Shown: piece by piece, positions 44,544 to 53,679 of the stretch
Layout: each line of letters opens with the position of its first letter
Numbering within the stretch: position 1 is the stretch's first letter
Source of the DNA: Luteimonas mephitis DSM 12574
Lineage (GTDB): Bacteria; Pseudomonadota; Gammaproteobacteria; Xanthomonadales; Xanthomonadaceae
Length of the DNA: 64,000 nt
Assembly (NCBI RefSeq): GCF_000422305.1
Contig: NZ_AULN01000014.1
Location: forward strand, 62,001 to 126,000
Direction of reading: 5' to 3'
The notes under the pieces: model-generated
Told to the model about the DNA's origin: nothing
The model's input: the letters and a program-made list of their open reading frames with translations, nothing else
Databases searched by the model: none
Translations under genes and position numbers: made by a program

Positions 44544-46300
44544 ACCGGCCCAAGCCCGCCGCGGCGTGGCCGATCTACCGCCGGTTGACCGCATTCGCGA
44601 AGAAGTACCGCGGGCTGCTGCTGCTGGCGCTGGTGGGCATGGTGATCGAGGCTGCCGCGGGCGGCGCGTTCACCAAGCTGATGGAGCCGATCGTCAACGA
44701 GACGTTCGTGGTCAAGGACGCGAAGAACAGCGCATGGCTGCCGCTGGCGATCGTCGGCCTGTTCGTGCTGCGCGGCATCGCCGGCTACCTCACCGACTAC
44801 AACATGGCGCGTTCGGGCCGGGGCATCGCCCGTGACATGCGCGTGCAGGTGCTGGGCAAGTACCTGCGCCTGCCCGGGCTGCGCTTCGACACCGAGCCGG
44901 TGCCGTCGATGCTGGTGCGGCTGGGCTCGGACAGCGACCAGGTCGCGCAGGCCACGATCGACGCGGCCAAGGTGATGCTGCAGCAGTCGTTCCAGATCAT
45001 CGCCGCGCTGGTGGTGATGTTCTGGACCAGCTGGCAGGTGACGCTGGCGGTGCTGGTGCTGGCGCCGCCGCTGGCCTGGGTGATGGACAAGGTGGGCAAG
45101 CGTTATCGCCAGGTCAGCCACCGCATCCAGGAAAGTTCCGCGCACCTGATGCAATCGGCCGACCAGTCGCTGAGCAACCACCAGGAAGTGAAGATCTACG
45201 GTGCGCGGCAGGCCGAGTTCGAGCGCTACTCCGCGCTCGCCGACAAGCACATGAAGCTGTCGCTGAAGGTCGAGTCCACGCGCAGCATCTCCTCGGCGAT
45301 GGTGCAGCTGATGGGCTCGGTGGGGCTGGCGCTGCTGCTGTTCGTGGCCGGCCGCGAAGCCATGGCCGGGCGCCTGAGCGCCGGCGGCTTCGTCGCGCTG
45401 ATGCTGGCGATGATGGCGATCATTCCCTCGCTCAAGCAGCTGACCAACGTGCAGAACATGCTGCAGCGGGGCGTGGCCTCGGCCGAGCGCCTGTTCGGCG
45501 TGCTCGATGCGCCGGACGAGGTCGATACCGGCACCTTGCCGCTGCATCGCGCGAAGGGATTGATCGAGTTCCGCGACGTCGGCGCCCGCTATGTCGGGCA
45601 GGCGGAGCCGGCGCTGCAGGGCATCAGCTTCGACGCGCGCCCGGGCACGGTCACCGCCATCGTCGGCCGCTCCGGCAGCGGCAAGTCGACGCTGGTGAAG
45701 CTGATCCCGCGCTTCTATGACATCGAGGCCGGGCAGGTGCTGCTCGACGGCCATCCGATCGAGGAATACCGGCTGGCTGACCTGCGCCGCCAGATCGCGC
45801 TGGTCGGACAGCAGGTGATGCTGTTCGACGGCAGCATCGCCGACAACGTGGCCTACGGCGAGATGGCCGGCGCCGACCCGGCGTCGCTGGAGCGCGCGGT
45901 GCGCGGCGCCAACGCGATGGAATTCGTCGAGCGCCTGCCCGAAGGGCTGCAGAGCGGGATCGGTGCCAATGGCGGCCGCCTGTCCGGCGGCCAGCGCCAG
46001 CGCGTCGCGATCGCGCGGGCGATGCTCAAGGATGCGCCGATCCTGATCCTCGACGAGGCGACCGCTGCGCTCGATACCGAGTCCGAGCGCCTGGTGCAGG
46101 ACGCGCTCGAAAAACTCATGCCCGACCGCACCACGCTGGTCATCGCCCACCGCCTGTCGACCATCGAACACGCCGACCAGGTGCTGGTGCTCGACCAGGG
46201 CCGCCTGGTGGAGCGGGGCACCCACGCCGAACTGCTGGCGCGCGGCGGGCTGTACGCACACCTGCACCAGATGCAGTTCCGCGAGCCGGCAGGCGCATGA
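44540..46300 (+). CDS. msbA: lipid A export ABC transporter MsbA
   Basis: A 586-residue half-transporter that flips lipid A-core across the inner membrane. Six membrane helices lie in residues 20-310. The ATPase domain has Walker A GRSGSGKS (376-383), signature LSGGQ (481-485), [12 protein letters not shown] and AHRLST. Its position before lpxK is the conserved msbA-lpxK order. It starts with GTG overlapping the exbD stop and ends 10 bp before lpxK. Confidence 0.95.
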   Translation: MNRPKPAAAWPIYRRLTAFAKKYRGLLLLALVGMVIEAAAGGAFTKLMEPIVNETFVVKDAKNSAWLPLAIVGLFVLRGIAGYLTDYNMARSGRGIARDMRVQVLGKYLRLPGLRFDTEPVPSMLVRLGSDSDQVAQATIDAAKVMLQQSFQIIAALVVMFWTSWQVTLAVLVLAPPLAWVMDKVGKRYRQVSHRIQESSAHLMQSADQSLSNHQEVKIYGARQAEFERYSALADKHMKLSLKVESTRSISSAMVQLMGSVGLALLLFVAGREAMAGRLSAGGFVALMLAMMAIIPSLKQLTNVQNMLQRGVASAERLFGVLDAPDEVDTGTLPLHRAKGLIEFRDVGARYVGQAEPALQGISFDARPGTVTAIVGRSGSGKSTLVKLIPRFYDIEAGQVLLDGHPIEEYRLADLRRQIALVGQQVMLFDGSIADNVAYGEMAGADPASLERAVRGANAMEFVERLPEGLQSGIGANGGRLSGGQRQRVAIARAMLKDAPILILDEATAALDTESERLVQDALEKLMPDRTTLVIAHRLSTIEHADQVLVLDQGRLVERGTHAELLARGGLYAHLHQMQFREPAGA

Positions 46301-46310
46301 GCGCGGCGCC

Positions 46311-47315
46311 GTGAGTGCGCGCGGCAAGGCCCCGCGCTACTGGTTCGAGGGCCCGGTGCCCTGGCATGCGCGGCTGCTGTCGAAGGCCTATGCGGGCGCG
46401 ATCGCGCTGCGGATGCGGCTGTTCCGCCTGCGCCTGCTGCGCCGGGTGCGCATCGCGCGGCCGGTGGTGGTGGTCGGCAACCTGATCGCCGGCGGCAGCG
46501 GCAAGACCCCGCTGGCGATCGTGCTGGTCGAACGCCTGCGCGCGGCCGGCTGGAACCCCGGCGTGGCCACGCGCGGCTATGGCCGCGACGACGCCGGGAC
46601 CCCGCGCTGGGTGGACGAAGACACCGATCCGGTGCTCGGCGGCGACGAGCCGGTGCTGATCGCGCGCCGCACCGGCGTGCGCGTGCGCGCCGATGCCGAC
46701 CGCGTCGCCGGTGCGCGGGCGCTGGTCGCGGCAGGCTGCGACATCGTCGTTTGCGACGATGGCCTGCAGCACTACCGGCTGCGCCGCGACATCGAGATCG
46801 AAGTGATCGACGGCCGCCGGCGCTACGGCAACGGCCAGCTGCTGCCGGCCGGTCCGCTGCGCGAGCCGGCCGTGCGCGGCGAATCCTGCGACTTCCGCGT
46901 GCTCAACGTCGGCGGCGACGCGATCGAAGCCGGCTTCGGCGAATGGCCGATGCGGCTGGTCGCCGACCATGCGCAGCCGCTGGTCGGCGTCCGGCCGATG
47001 CCGCTGTCGGCGTTCGTCGGCAAGCGCGTGCACGCGGTCGCCGGCATCGGCAACCCGGAGCGATTCTTCGACACGCTGCGCAGCCACGGCATCGCCGTGG
47101 TCCCGCATGCCTTCGCCGACCACCACCGGTATGCCGCGCAGGACCTGGAGTTCGGTAGCGACCTGCCGGTGCTGATGACCGAGAAGGACGCGGTCAAATG
47201 CCGGCCGTTCGCCACCGGCCGCCATTTCAGCGTTCCGGTACGCGCGGAGTTGCCGGAGGCGTTCTGGGTGGCGCTGCTGGATCGCCTCTCGACGCTCAAG
47301 CCAACCGCTTCGTAG
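46311..47315 (+). CDS. lpxK: tetraacyldisaccharide 4'-kinase
   Basis: A 334-residue inner-membrane-associated kinase that phosphorylates the 4' position of the lipid A precursor. The N-terminal helix is followed by the P-loop [17 protein letters not shown], then ATRGYGR and DDGLQHYRL. It uses a GTG start 10 bp after msbA. The TAG stop (47313-47315) is formed by the GTAG head of a REP-like repeat, so the natural C-terminus may have been set by that insertion. Confidence 0.94.
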   Translation: MSARGKAPRYWFEGPVPWHARLLSKAYAGAIALRMRLFRLRLLRRVRIARPVVVVGNLIAGGSGKTPLAIVLVERLRAAGWNPGVATRGYGRDDAGTPRWVDEDTDPVLGGDEPVLIARRTGVRVRADADRVAGARALVAAGCDIVVCDDGLQHYRLRRDIEIEVIDGRRRYGNGQLLPAGPLREPAVRGESCDFRVLNVGGDAIEAGFGEWPMRLVADHAQPLVGVRPMPLSAFVGKRVHAVAGIGNPERFFDTLRSHGIAVVPHAFADHHRYAAQDLEFGSDLPVLMTEKDAVKCRPFATGRHFSVPVRAELPEAFWVALLDRLSTLKPTAS

Positions 47316-47378
47316 GAGCGCCCCATGGGCGCGATTGCTTCTGCACGGATCCTGACCGTGGCCGTGCGGCGCTCCTGC
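47312..47378. repeat. REP pair, GTAGGAGCGCCCC family, right arm decayed
   Basis: The left arm GTAGGAGCGCCCCATGGGCG continues to 47336 and is the same as the arm at 20790. A degenerate complementary arm ends GGCGCTCCTGC near 47377. It lies between lpxK and kdsB and contains the lpxK stop. Confidence 0.7.
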
Positions 47379-47389
47379 CGGGCGCCGGC

Positions 47390-47395
47390 TAGAAT
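47390..47395 (+). promoter_or_regulatory. -10 box for kdsB (TAGAAT)
   Basis: GGCTAGAATCGGCGCATG places a -10 hexamer only 6 bases before the kdsB ATG, so transcription from it would start at or next to the start codon. Confidence 0.5.
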
Positions 47396-47401
47396 CGGCG
47401 C

Positions 47402-48178
47402 ATGACCGCCCTCGATTTTGTTGTGGCCATTCCCGCCCGCTTCGACGCCTCGCGCCTGCCGGGCAAGCCGCTGCGCCTGCTGGGCGGCGATCCGCTGGTG
47501 CTGCACGTCGCGCGGCGCGCGTTGGCCGCGGGAGCAAGCGAGGTATGGGTCGCTGCCGACGATGAACGCATCGCGCAGGCGCTGGCCGGCAGCGGCGTGC
47601 GGGTGGCGCTGACCGCGAAATCCCACGCGTCGGGCACCGACCGCCTCGCCGAGTGCGCCGACATCGCCGGCTGGACCGACGACCGGATCGTGGTCAACCT
47701 GCAGGGCGACGAGCCGTTCGCGCCTGCCGCCGGGATCGACGCCGCGGCGGCGACGCTCGCGGATTCGGGCGCGCCAATGAGCACGCTGGCCGCGGCCATC
47801 ACCGACGTCGCGGACCTGTTCGATCCCAACGTGGTGAAGCTGGTCCGTGGCGACGATGGCCACGCGCTGTATTTCTCGCGCGCGCCGGTCCCGTGGCCGC
47901 GTGATGCGTTCTCGCGTGATCGCAGCTGCCTGCCGGAACCGGGACAGTGGCTGCGTCACATCGGCATCTATGGCTACCGCGCCGGCTTCCTGCGCCGCTT
48001 CGCCGCGATGCCGCCCGGTCGGCTCGAGCAGGTTGAATCGCTGGAACAGCTGCGTGCGCTCGAGGCCGGGCACCGCATCGCGGTGGCGCTGACGCCGGAG
48101 CCGTTCCCGCCAGGCGTCGACACCCCGGAAGACCTCGCGCGCGCCGAGCGTCACTTCCAGGCGGCGCGCCATGGTTGA
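47402..48178 (+). CDS. kdsB: 3-deoxy-manno-octulosonate cytidylyltransferase
   Basis: A 258-residue cytoplasmic enzyme that activates Kdo as CMP-Kdo for LPS core synthesis. It shows [15 protein letters not shown] (CTP-binding loop), [20 protein letters not shown] and the late [13 protein letters not shown] block. It probably has its own promoter directly at the start codon. It overlaps the downstream phosphatase gene by 8 bp. Confidence 0.95.
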   Translation: MTALDFVVAIPARFDASRLPGKPLRLLGGDPLVLHVARRALAAGASEVWVAADDERIAQALAGSGVRVALTAKSHASGTDRLAECADIAGWTDDRIVVNLQGDEPFAPAAGIDAAAATLADSGAPMSTLAAAITDVADLFDPNVVKLVRGDDGHALYFSRAPVPWPRDAFSRDRSCLPEPGQWLRHIGIYGYRAGFLRRFAAMPPGRLEQVESLEQLRALEAGHRIAVALTPEPFPPGVDTPEDLARAERHFQAARHG

Positions 48179-48638
48179 GCCGCAGCGGCTGCTGGTGATC
48201 TGCCTGGGCAACATCTGCCGCTCGCCGATGGCCGAGGGTGCGCTGCGCGCGCGCTTGCGCGAGGCCGGGCTGTCGCAGGTGGAAGTGGATTCGGCCGGCA
48301 CCGGCGACTGGCATGTCGGCCATCCACCGGACAGCCGCGCGATCGCCACCGCGCGCCGCCACGGCGTCGACATCGGCGGCCTGCGTGCGCGGCAGCTGTC
48401 GGCGCGCGACTTCGCATACTTCGACTGGCTGCTGTGCGCGGACCACGCCAACCTGCGCGACGTGCAGGCGCTGGCGCCGCGCGCCGGCGGCGGGCGCAGC
48501 GCGCTGTTCATGGAGTGGGCGGGGCTGGCGGGGCCGATTCCCGACCCCTATACCGGCGACGAATCACACTTCGAGCAGGTCTGGGTGCAGGTAGACGCGG
48601 CGGCGCGGGCGGCGGTGGCGCGACTGCGAGCCGATTGA
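48171..48638 (+). CDS. low-molecular-weight protein tyrosine phosphatase
   Basis: A 155-residue phosphatase. The P-loop is C11-LGNIC-R17-S, and the general acid is D125 in the DPYTG motif, both intact. It is cytoplasmic. In some bacteria such enzymes control exopolysaccharide assembly, but no tyrosine kinase lies here. Its 8-bp overlap with kdsB suggests a shared transcript. Confidence 0.92.
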   Translation: MVEPQRLLVICLGNICRSPMAEGALRARLREAGLSQVEVDSAGTGDWHVGHPPDSRAIATARRHGVDIGGLRARQLSARDFAYFDWLLCADHANLRDVQALAPRAGGGRSALFMEWAGLAGPIPDPYTGDESHFEQVWVQVDAAARAAVARLRAD

Positions 48639-48640
48639 CG

Positions 48641-48646
48641 CATAAT
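48641..48646 (+). promoter_or_regulatory. -10 box before the NHL-repeat gene (CATAAT)
   Basis: GACGCATAATCCGG, directly after the phosphatase stop and 35 bp before the ATG at 48681, has a five-of-six match to TATAAT. Confidence 0.4.
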
Positions 48647-48680
48647 CCGGGTCCGGCAACAGGGGACCCGTGATTTGCCC

Positions 48681-50105
48681 ATGGACGTCAGCATCGCTCC
48701 GGAATTTCCGCAAAACCTGGAATGGCTGAACCTGTCCGAGCCGCTGCGCATGGCGCAGCTGCGCGGCAAGGTCTGCGCGGTGGCGTTCATCAATGCCGGC
48801 TCGGCGTGGTCGCAGCAGCGCCTCAATGACCTGGCCCACCTGCGCGCGCGCCACGGCGGGCGGCTGAACGTGGTGGCGGTGCACGTGCCGCGCTTCGAGC
48901 ACGAGCGCGATGCGCGGCGCGTGGCCAAGCGGCTGTCGCGGCAGAAGCTCGACTTCCCGATCGCGCATGATCCGGACTGGACGCTGTGGCAGCAGTACGG
49001 CATCGAAGCCTGGCCGACGGTGGTGCTGCTCGACGGCGAAGGCCGGATCCGCGAGCGCTGGGTCGGCGATGGCCAGGTGCGCGAACTCGATTCGGCAGTC
49101 ACGGCACTCAACGACGCGATCGTGCCGCGTTCGCGCAACGACGCGCCGATCGAACTGCGTTCGCTGCGTGAGCCGATGCTGCCGCTGCGGTTCCCGGTCG
49201 GCGTCGCGGTCAACGCCAACTACCTGTACGTGGCCGACAGCGGCCACCATCGCGTGCTCGAATGCGACCACGGGGGGCGCGTGCTGCGCCAGTTCGGCAG
49301 CGGCGGCCCGGGCTTCATCGATGGACCGATGGAGCTGTCGGCGTTCAATCGACCGCACGGCATCTGCCTGCAGCGCGACATGCTGTACGTCGCCGACAGC
49401 GGCAACCACGCCGTGCGCCGGATCCAGCTGCGTACCGGCGACATCGACACGATCTGCGGCGCAGGTCGCCCGGGCGAGCCGGTCGAAGGGGAGGTCACCG
49501 ATCCGCGCGCCGTGGCGCTGGACCAGCCGCGCGCGCTGGCGCTCAGCGCCGAAGCGATGCACATCGCCAGCGCCGGCGACAACCGGATCTGGACCTACGA
49601 CATGGGCAAGCGGGAACTGCGCCTGCTGGCCGGTTCCGGTGAGCTGGGCGTCGCCGACGGCACCGGCAAGCGTGCCAGCTTCGCCGAGCCGGTCGGGCTG
49701 GCGACGGTGCAGCAGATGCTCTACGTGTGCGATGCCGCGGGTTCTGCGATCCGCAGCGTCAACGCGCGCAGCGGCCAGGTCACCACGCTCCTCGGCGAGG
49801 ACGCCTGGAACTTCGGACAGGCCGATGGCGCGCGCGTGGAAGCGCGCCTGCAGCAGCCGCAGGCGATCGCGCTGGACCCGGACGCGCCGGTGCTGTGGAT
49901 CGCCGACAGCGGCAACGACACGCTGCGCATGCTGCGCCTGGGCGGCGGCGAACTGGCCACGTTCGAGCTGCCGCAGCGGCTGCACGCGCCGTCGGGCCTG
50001 GTGATCGCCGATCGCGTGGCCTGGATCGCCGACACCGACGCCCACGCGGTACTGCGCCTGGACATCCAGACCGGGGCGCTGCGCCACGTTCCCATCGGCG
50101 AATGA
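48681..50105 (+). CDS. thioredoxin-like/NHL-repeat protein lacking the redox cysteines
   Basis: A 474-residue protein laid out like NHLRC2. Residues 1-150 form a thioredoxin-like domain (KVCAVAFINAGSAWSQQRL, WPTVVLLDGEGRIRERWVG). About six NHL repeats follow from residue 170 (LYVADSGHHRVLE, LYVADSGNHAVRR, LYVCDAAGSAIRS, LWIADSGNDTLRM) and should make a beta-propeller. The place of the usual CxxC holds GSAWS, so thiol redox activity is unlikely. No signal peptide is seen. A TTG two codons upstream is an alternative start. Confidence 0.8.
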   Translation: MDVSIAPEFPQNLEWLNLSEPLRMAQLRGKVCAVAFINAGSAWSQQRLNDLAHLRARHGGRLNVVAVHVPRFEHERDARRVAKRLSRQKLDFPIAHDPDWTLWQQYGIEAWPTVVLLDGEGRIRERWVGDGQVRELDSAVTALNDAIVPRSRNDAPIELRSLREPMLPLRFPVGVAVNANYLYVADSGHHRVLECDHGGRVLRQFGSGGPGFIDGPMELSAFNRPHGICLQRDMLYVADSGNHAVRRIQLRTGDIDTICGAGRPGEPVEGEVTDPRAVALDQPRALALSAEAMHIASAGDNRIWTYDMGKRELRLLAGSGELGVADGTGKRASFAEPVGLATVQQMLYVCDAAGSAIRSVNARSGQVTTLLGEDAWNFGQADGARVEARLQQPQAIALDPDAPVLWIADSGNDTLRMLRLGGGELATFELPQRLHAPSGLVIADRVAWIADTDAHAVLRLDIQTGALRHVPIGE

Positions 50106-50131
50106 CGCCGCGGGGCCGGGCAGGAACGGGC

Positions 50132-50197
50132 GCAGGAGCGTCCCATGGGCGCGATGACTTGCCGACGAACTTCAATCGCGCCCCCGGGGCGCTAGTA
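50132..50197. repeat. inverted REP pair, GCAGGAGCGTCCC variant
   Basis: The left arm GCAGGAGCGTCCCATGGGCG (50132-50156 with its tail) and the diverged right arm ending GGGGCGCTAGTAC (50174-50197) are the same family as at 20790. It occupies the gap between the NHL gene and uvrC. Confidence 0.65.
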
Positions 50198-50253
50198 CGC
50201 CCGCGTGGGCGGGCCTTGCGCGATGCGCTGCTGACCCTCAGTTCCGGTGGCAG

Positions 50254-52191
50254 ATGACTTCGCCGCTTCCCCACTTCGACGGCAAGGCCTTCGTGCGCGG
50301 CCTGAGCACAGCGCCGGGCGTGTACCGCATGTTCGCCGCCGACGACAGCGTGCTGTACGTCGGCAAAGCCGGCGCGCTGAAGAAACGCGTGGCCAGCTAC
50401 TTCAGCAACACGCCCAAGCCGGCGCGGACGATGGCGATGCTGGCGCAGGTCGCGCGCATGGACGTTACCGTGACCCGCAGCGAGGCCGAGGCGCTGCTGC
50501 TGGAAAACCAGCTGATCAAGTCGCTCAAGCCGCGCTACAACGTGCTGCTGCGGGACGACAAGAGCTATCCCTACGTGTTGCTGACCCAGGAGCCATGGCC
50601 GCGGATCAGCCTGCACCGTGGCCCGCGCAACGTGCCGGGCCGCTACTTCGGCCCGTATCCGAGCGTGGTGGCGGTGCGCGAAACGCTCAACCTGATGCAC
50701 AAGCTGTTCAAGCTGCGCAGCTGCGAGGACAGCGTGTTCCGCAATCGCTCGCGGCCTTGCCTGCAGTACCAGATCGGGCGCTGCACGGCGCCGTGCGTCG
50801 GCCTGGTGCAGGCGCGCGACTATGCGCAGGACGTGCGCCGCGCGACGTTGTTCCTCGAGGGCCGCAGCGACGAACTGAGCGACGAGTTGAACAAGGCGAT
50901 GGAGGCGGCCAGCGAACGCCTGGACTTCGAGGAAGCCGCGCGCCTGCGCGACCAGGTGGCGATGATCCGCAAGCTGCAGGCGCGCCAGTACGTCGACGGC
51001 ACCGTCGCCGACCTCGATGCGCTGGCCTGCGCGATGCAGGGCAGCCACGCCTGCGTGCTGCTGCTGGCCTTCCGTGACGGCCGCAACCTCGGCACGCGCA
51101 GTTTCTTCCCGAAGACCAACGGCAGCGACAACCCGGCCGAAGTGCTGGCGGCGTTCGTTTCGCAGTACTACGCCGAACAGCCGCCGCCGCGCGAGATCGT
51201 CCTCGATCGCGAGATCGAGGATGTCGAGCTGCTTCAGGAAGCCTTCAGCAGCGCCGCCGGGCGCCGCGTGCAGGTCAAGACCAGCGTGCGCGGCGACCGC
51301 GCCGGCTACCTCGACCTCGCGCGGCGCAATGCGCAGATGACCCTGGCCACCGAACTGGGCAGCCAGGCCGCGCAGCGCGCACGGGTGGAATCGCTGCGCG
51401 AGATGCTCGGGCTGGCCGAGCCACCGCAGCGCATCGAATGTTTCGACATCAGCCACACCATGGGCGAGGCGACGGTGGCGTCGTGCGTGGTGTTCGACGC
51501 CGAAGGCCCGGTGCGCAGCCAGTACCGGCGCTACAACATCGCCGGGATCGAGCCGGGCGACGATTACGCGGCCATGCACCAGGCGCTCGAGCGCCGCTTC
51601 CGGCGCGCGGTGGAGGGTGAGGAGGTGCGTTTGCGAACCACTGGTTCGCGCGCCGACGAACGCCCGAGCGCCGTGCGCGAGGGCCGGTCAGACGGCGTGC
51701 TGCCCGACGTGCTGCTGATCGACGGCGGAGCAGGGCAGGTAGCGCAGGCCAGGGCCGTGCTGGCCGACCTGGGCATCGACGGCCCGGTGCTGGTGGGCGT
51801 GGCCAAGGGCGAAGCGCGCCGGCCGGGCGACGAGACCCTGCTGCTGCCGGGCATTGATGGCCAGCCGGGCCGCGAGCTGCATCCGGGAAGTGCATCGCCA
51901 GGCCTGCAGCTGGTGCAGCAGGTGCGCGACGAGGCGCATCGTTTCGCCATCACCGGCCATCGCGGCCGCCGGCAGAAGGCACGCAACAGCAGCCGGCTCG
52001 AGGACATCCCGGGTATCGGGCCGCGCCGCCGCGCCAGCCTGCTCAAGCATTTCGGCGGCCTGGGTGGCCTGAAAAACGCCAGCGCGGACGAGATCGCCCA
52101 CGTCGAAGGCATCAGTTCCGCGCTTGCCGAGCGGATTTACGCCACACTGCACGGGTTGCAGGGCCCCGGTGACGAGCGCCGGCCGGACTGA
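50254..52191 (+). CDS. uvrC: excinuclease ABC subunit C
   Basis: A 645-residue endonuclease of nucleotide excision repair that cuts both sides of a lesion after UvrAB loading. The GIY-YIG domain is at about 18-100 (APGVYRMF ... VLYVGKAGALKKR), with SKPRCLQYQIGRCTAPC-like cysteines near 165-180 (RPCLQYQIGRCTAPCVG). The UVR motif is near 205-240, the RNase H-like domain holds ECFDISHTMGEATVASCVVF and VLLIDGGAGQ, and C-terminal helix-hairpin-helix motifs are present (IPGIGPRRRASLLKHFGG). About 28 extra residues (near 456-484) carry a palindrome in the DNA. Confidence 0.95.
   Translation: MTSPLPHFDGKAFVRGLSTAPGVYRMFAADDSVLYVGKAGALKKRVASYFSNTPKPARTMAMLAQVARMDVTVTRSEAEALLLENQLIKSLKPRYNVLLRDDKSYPYVLLTQEPWPRISLHRGPRNVPGRYFGPYPSVVAVRETLNLMHKLFKLRSCEDSVFRNRSRPCLQYQIGRCTAPCVGLVQARDYAQDVRRATLFLEGRSDELSDELNKAMEAASERLDFEEAARLRDQVAMIRKLQARQYVDGTVADLDALACAMQGSHACVLLLAFRDGRNLGTRSFFPKTNGSDNPAEVLAAFVSQYYAEQPPPREIVLDREIEDVELLQEAFSSAAGRRVQVKTSVRGDRAGYLDLARRNAQMTLATELGSQAAQRARVESLREMLGLAEPPQRIECFDISHTMGEATVASCVVFDAEGPVRSQYRRYNIAGIEPGDDYAAMHQALERRFRRAVEGEEVRLRTTGSRADERPSAVREGRSDGVLPDVLLIDGGAGQVAQARAVLADLGIDGPVLVGVAKGEARRPGDETLLLPGIDGQPGRELHPGSASPGLQLVQQVRDEAHRFAITGHRGRRQKARNSSRLEDIPGIGPRRRASLLKHFGGLGGLKNASADEIAHVEGISSALAERIYATLHGLQGPGDERRPD
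51633..51649. repeat. perfect palindrome inside uvrC
   Basis: GCGAACCACTGGTTCGC has 8-bp arms around a single base. It lies in the coding insertion of uvrC (about 51620-51705). Confidence 0.75.
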
Positions 52192-52200
52192 AGGCGAGTA

Positions 52201-52911
<711 letters not shown>

Positions 52912-52918
52912 GATCCAG

Positions 52919-52952
52919 CGAAACCCCGGCATCGCCGGGGTTTCGTTTTTTC
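52919..52952 (+). terminator. intrinsic terminator after tRNA-Gly
   Basis: CGAAACCCCGGC, a 3-base loop and GCCGGGGTTTCG are followed by TTTTTT, 8 bp after the tRNA end. Confidence 0.92.
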
Positions 52953-53019
52953 GGACGCAAGTTGCAGCAGCGCATCCCGTCCGGGATCCGGGTATCGTCC
53001 TCCCGGACAACGAGTCACC

Positions 53020-53093
53020 GGCCTGGTGGCAGAGTGGTTATGCAGCGGCCTGCAAAGCCGCGTACGCCGGTTCAATTCCGACCCAGGCCTCCA
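53020..53093 (+). tRNA. tRNA-Cys (GCA)
   Basis: The acceptor GGCCTGG pairs with CCAGGCC. The anticodon arm GCGGCCTGCAAAGCCGC gives anticodon GCA. A short D-loop (TGGCAGAGTGGTTATGCA), T-arm GGTTCAATTCC and an encoded CCA are present. Confidence 0.96.
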
Positions 53094-53240
53094 TCCATCG
53101 TGCGGATCCATTCCGGCTCGCACCGCCAGGACCGCCGTGCGCATCCGCACCCGGCTGGCCGAGGGCGGCCGGGACCGGCGGATTTCCTCGTTGCTGTGAA
53201 TTGCGATCGTCCAAGCATCGAAGCACGTCGTTGCGACACC

Positions 53241-53327
53241 GCCCGGGTGGCGAAACTGGTAAACGCAAGGGACTTAAAATCCCTCGGCCGCAAGGCCATG
53301 TCGGTTCGATCCCGACTCCGGGCACCA
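53241..53327 (+). tRNA. tRNA-Leu (TAA)
   Basis: An 87-nt class II tRNA. The acceptor GCCCGGG pairs with the 3' end before A-CCA. The anticodon arm AGGGACTTAAAATCCCT gives anticodon TAA. The long variable arm is CGGCCGCAAGGCC, and the T-arm has GGTTCGATCCC. CCA is encoded. Confidence 0.96.
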
Positions 53328-53679
53328 TGCTTCCGCTTCGCATCCACGCTTTTGCAGAGCAGCTCTTGCAGGAGCGGTTTCAGACGCGAGCTTGTGTCCT
53401 TGACGGATGCATGGTCTCGGGGTCAAGAGAATTTCAAGTTGCCTTGCGTCATGGCGAATGATCTCGCGCTTTCCGCCATGCCCGCCCATGGGCGTCGTCC
53501 CGACGCAAATGCCGGCGGGCAACGGCCCGCGGCTGAAGCCGCTCGTGCAGGGCCACGATGCACGCGCCCGGAAGGGTTCGCGGCTGGTGCCGTGCCAGCA
53601 AGCGCATGATCCCGGGCGTCGCCTCGAGTGTCGGCGGTCTGCAACAATGGTCGCGACCGCAAGCCAGGGGATCCACCGG
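53328..53679. repeat. 352-bp gap with decayed REP arms
   Basis: No gene is supported here. A left arm (53368-53391, GCAGGAGCGGTTTCAGACGC type) and a right arm (53529-53549, GCGGCTGAAGCCGCTCGTGC) of the GTAGGAGCGGC family lie about 140 bp apart. A further partial arm is near 53575. The rest shows no clear signal, although a promoter for the following gene may be present. Confidence 0.55.

Noticed and set aside
53328-53679. Possible extension of the glutamate-synthase-like protein to position 53407
   Set aside because: The extra codons run through REP repeat arms and read as low-complexity; the protein begins naturally at the membrane helix after 53680.
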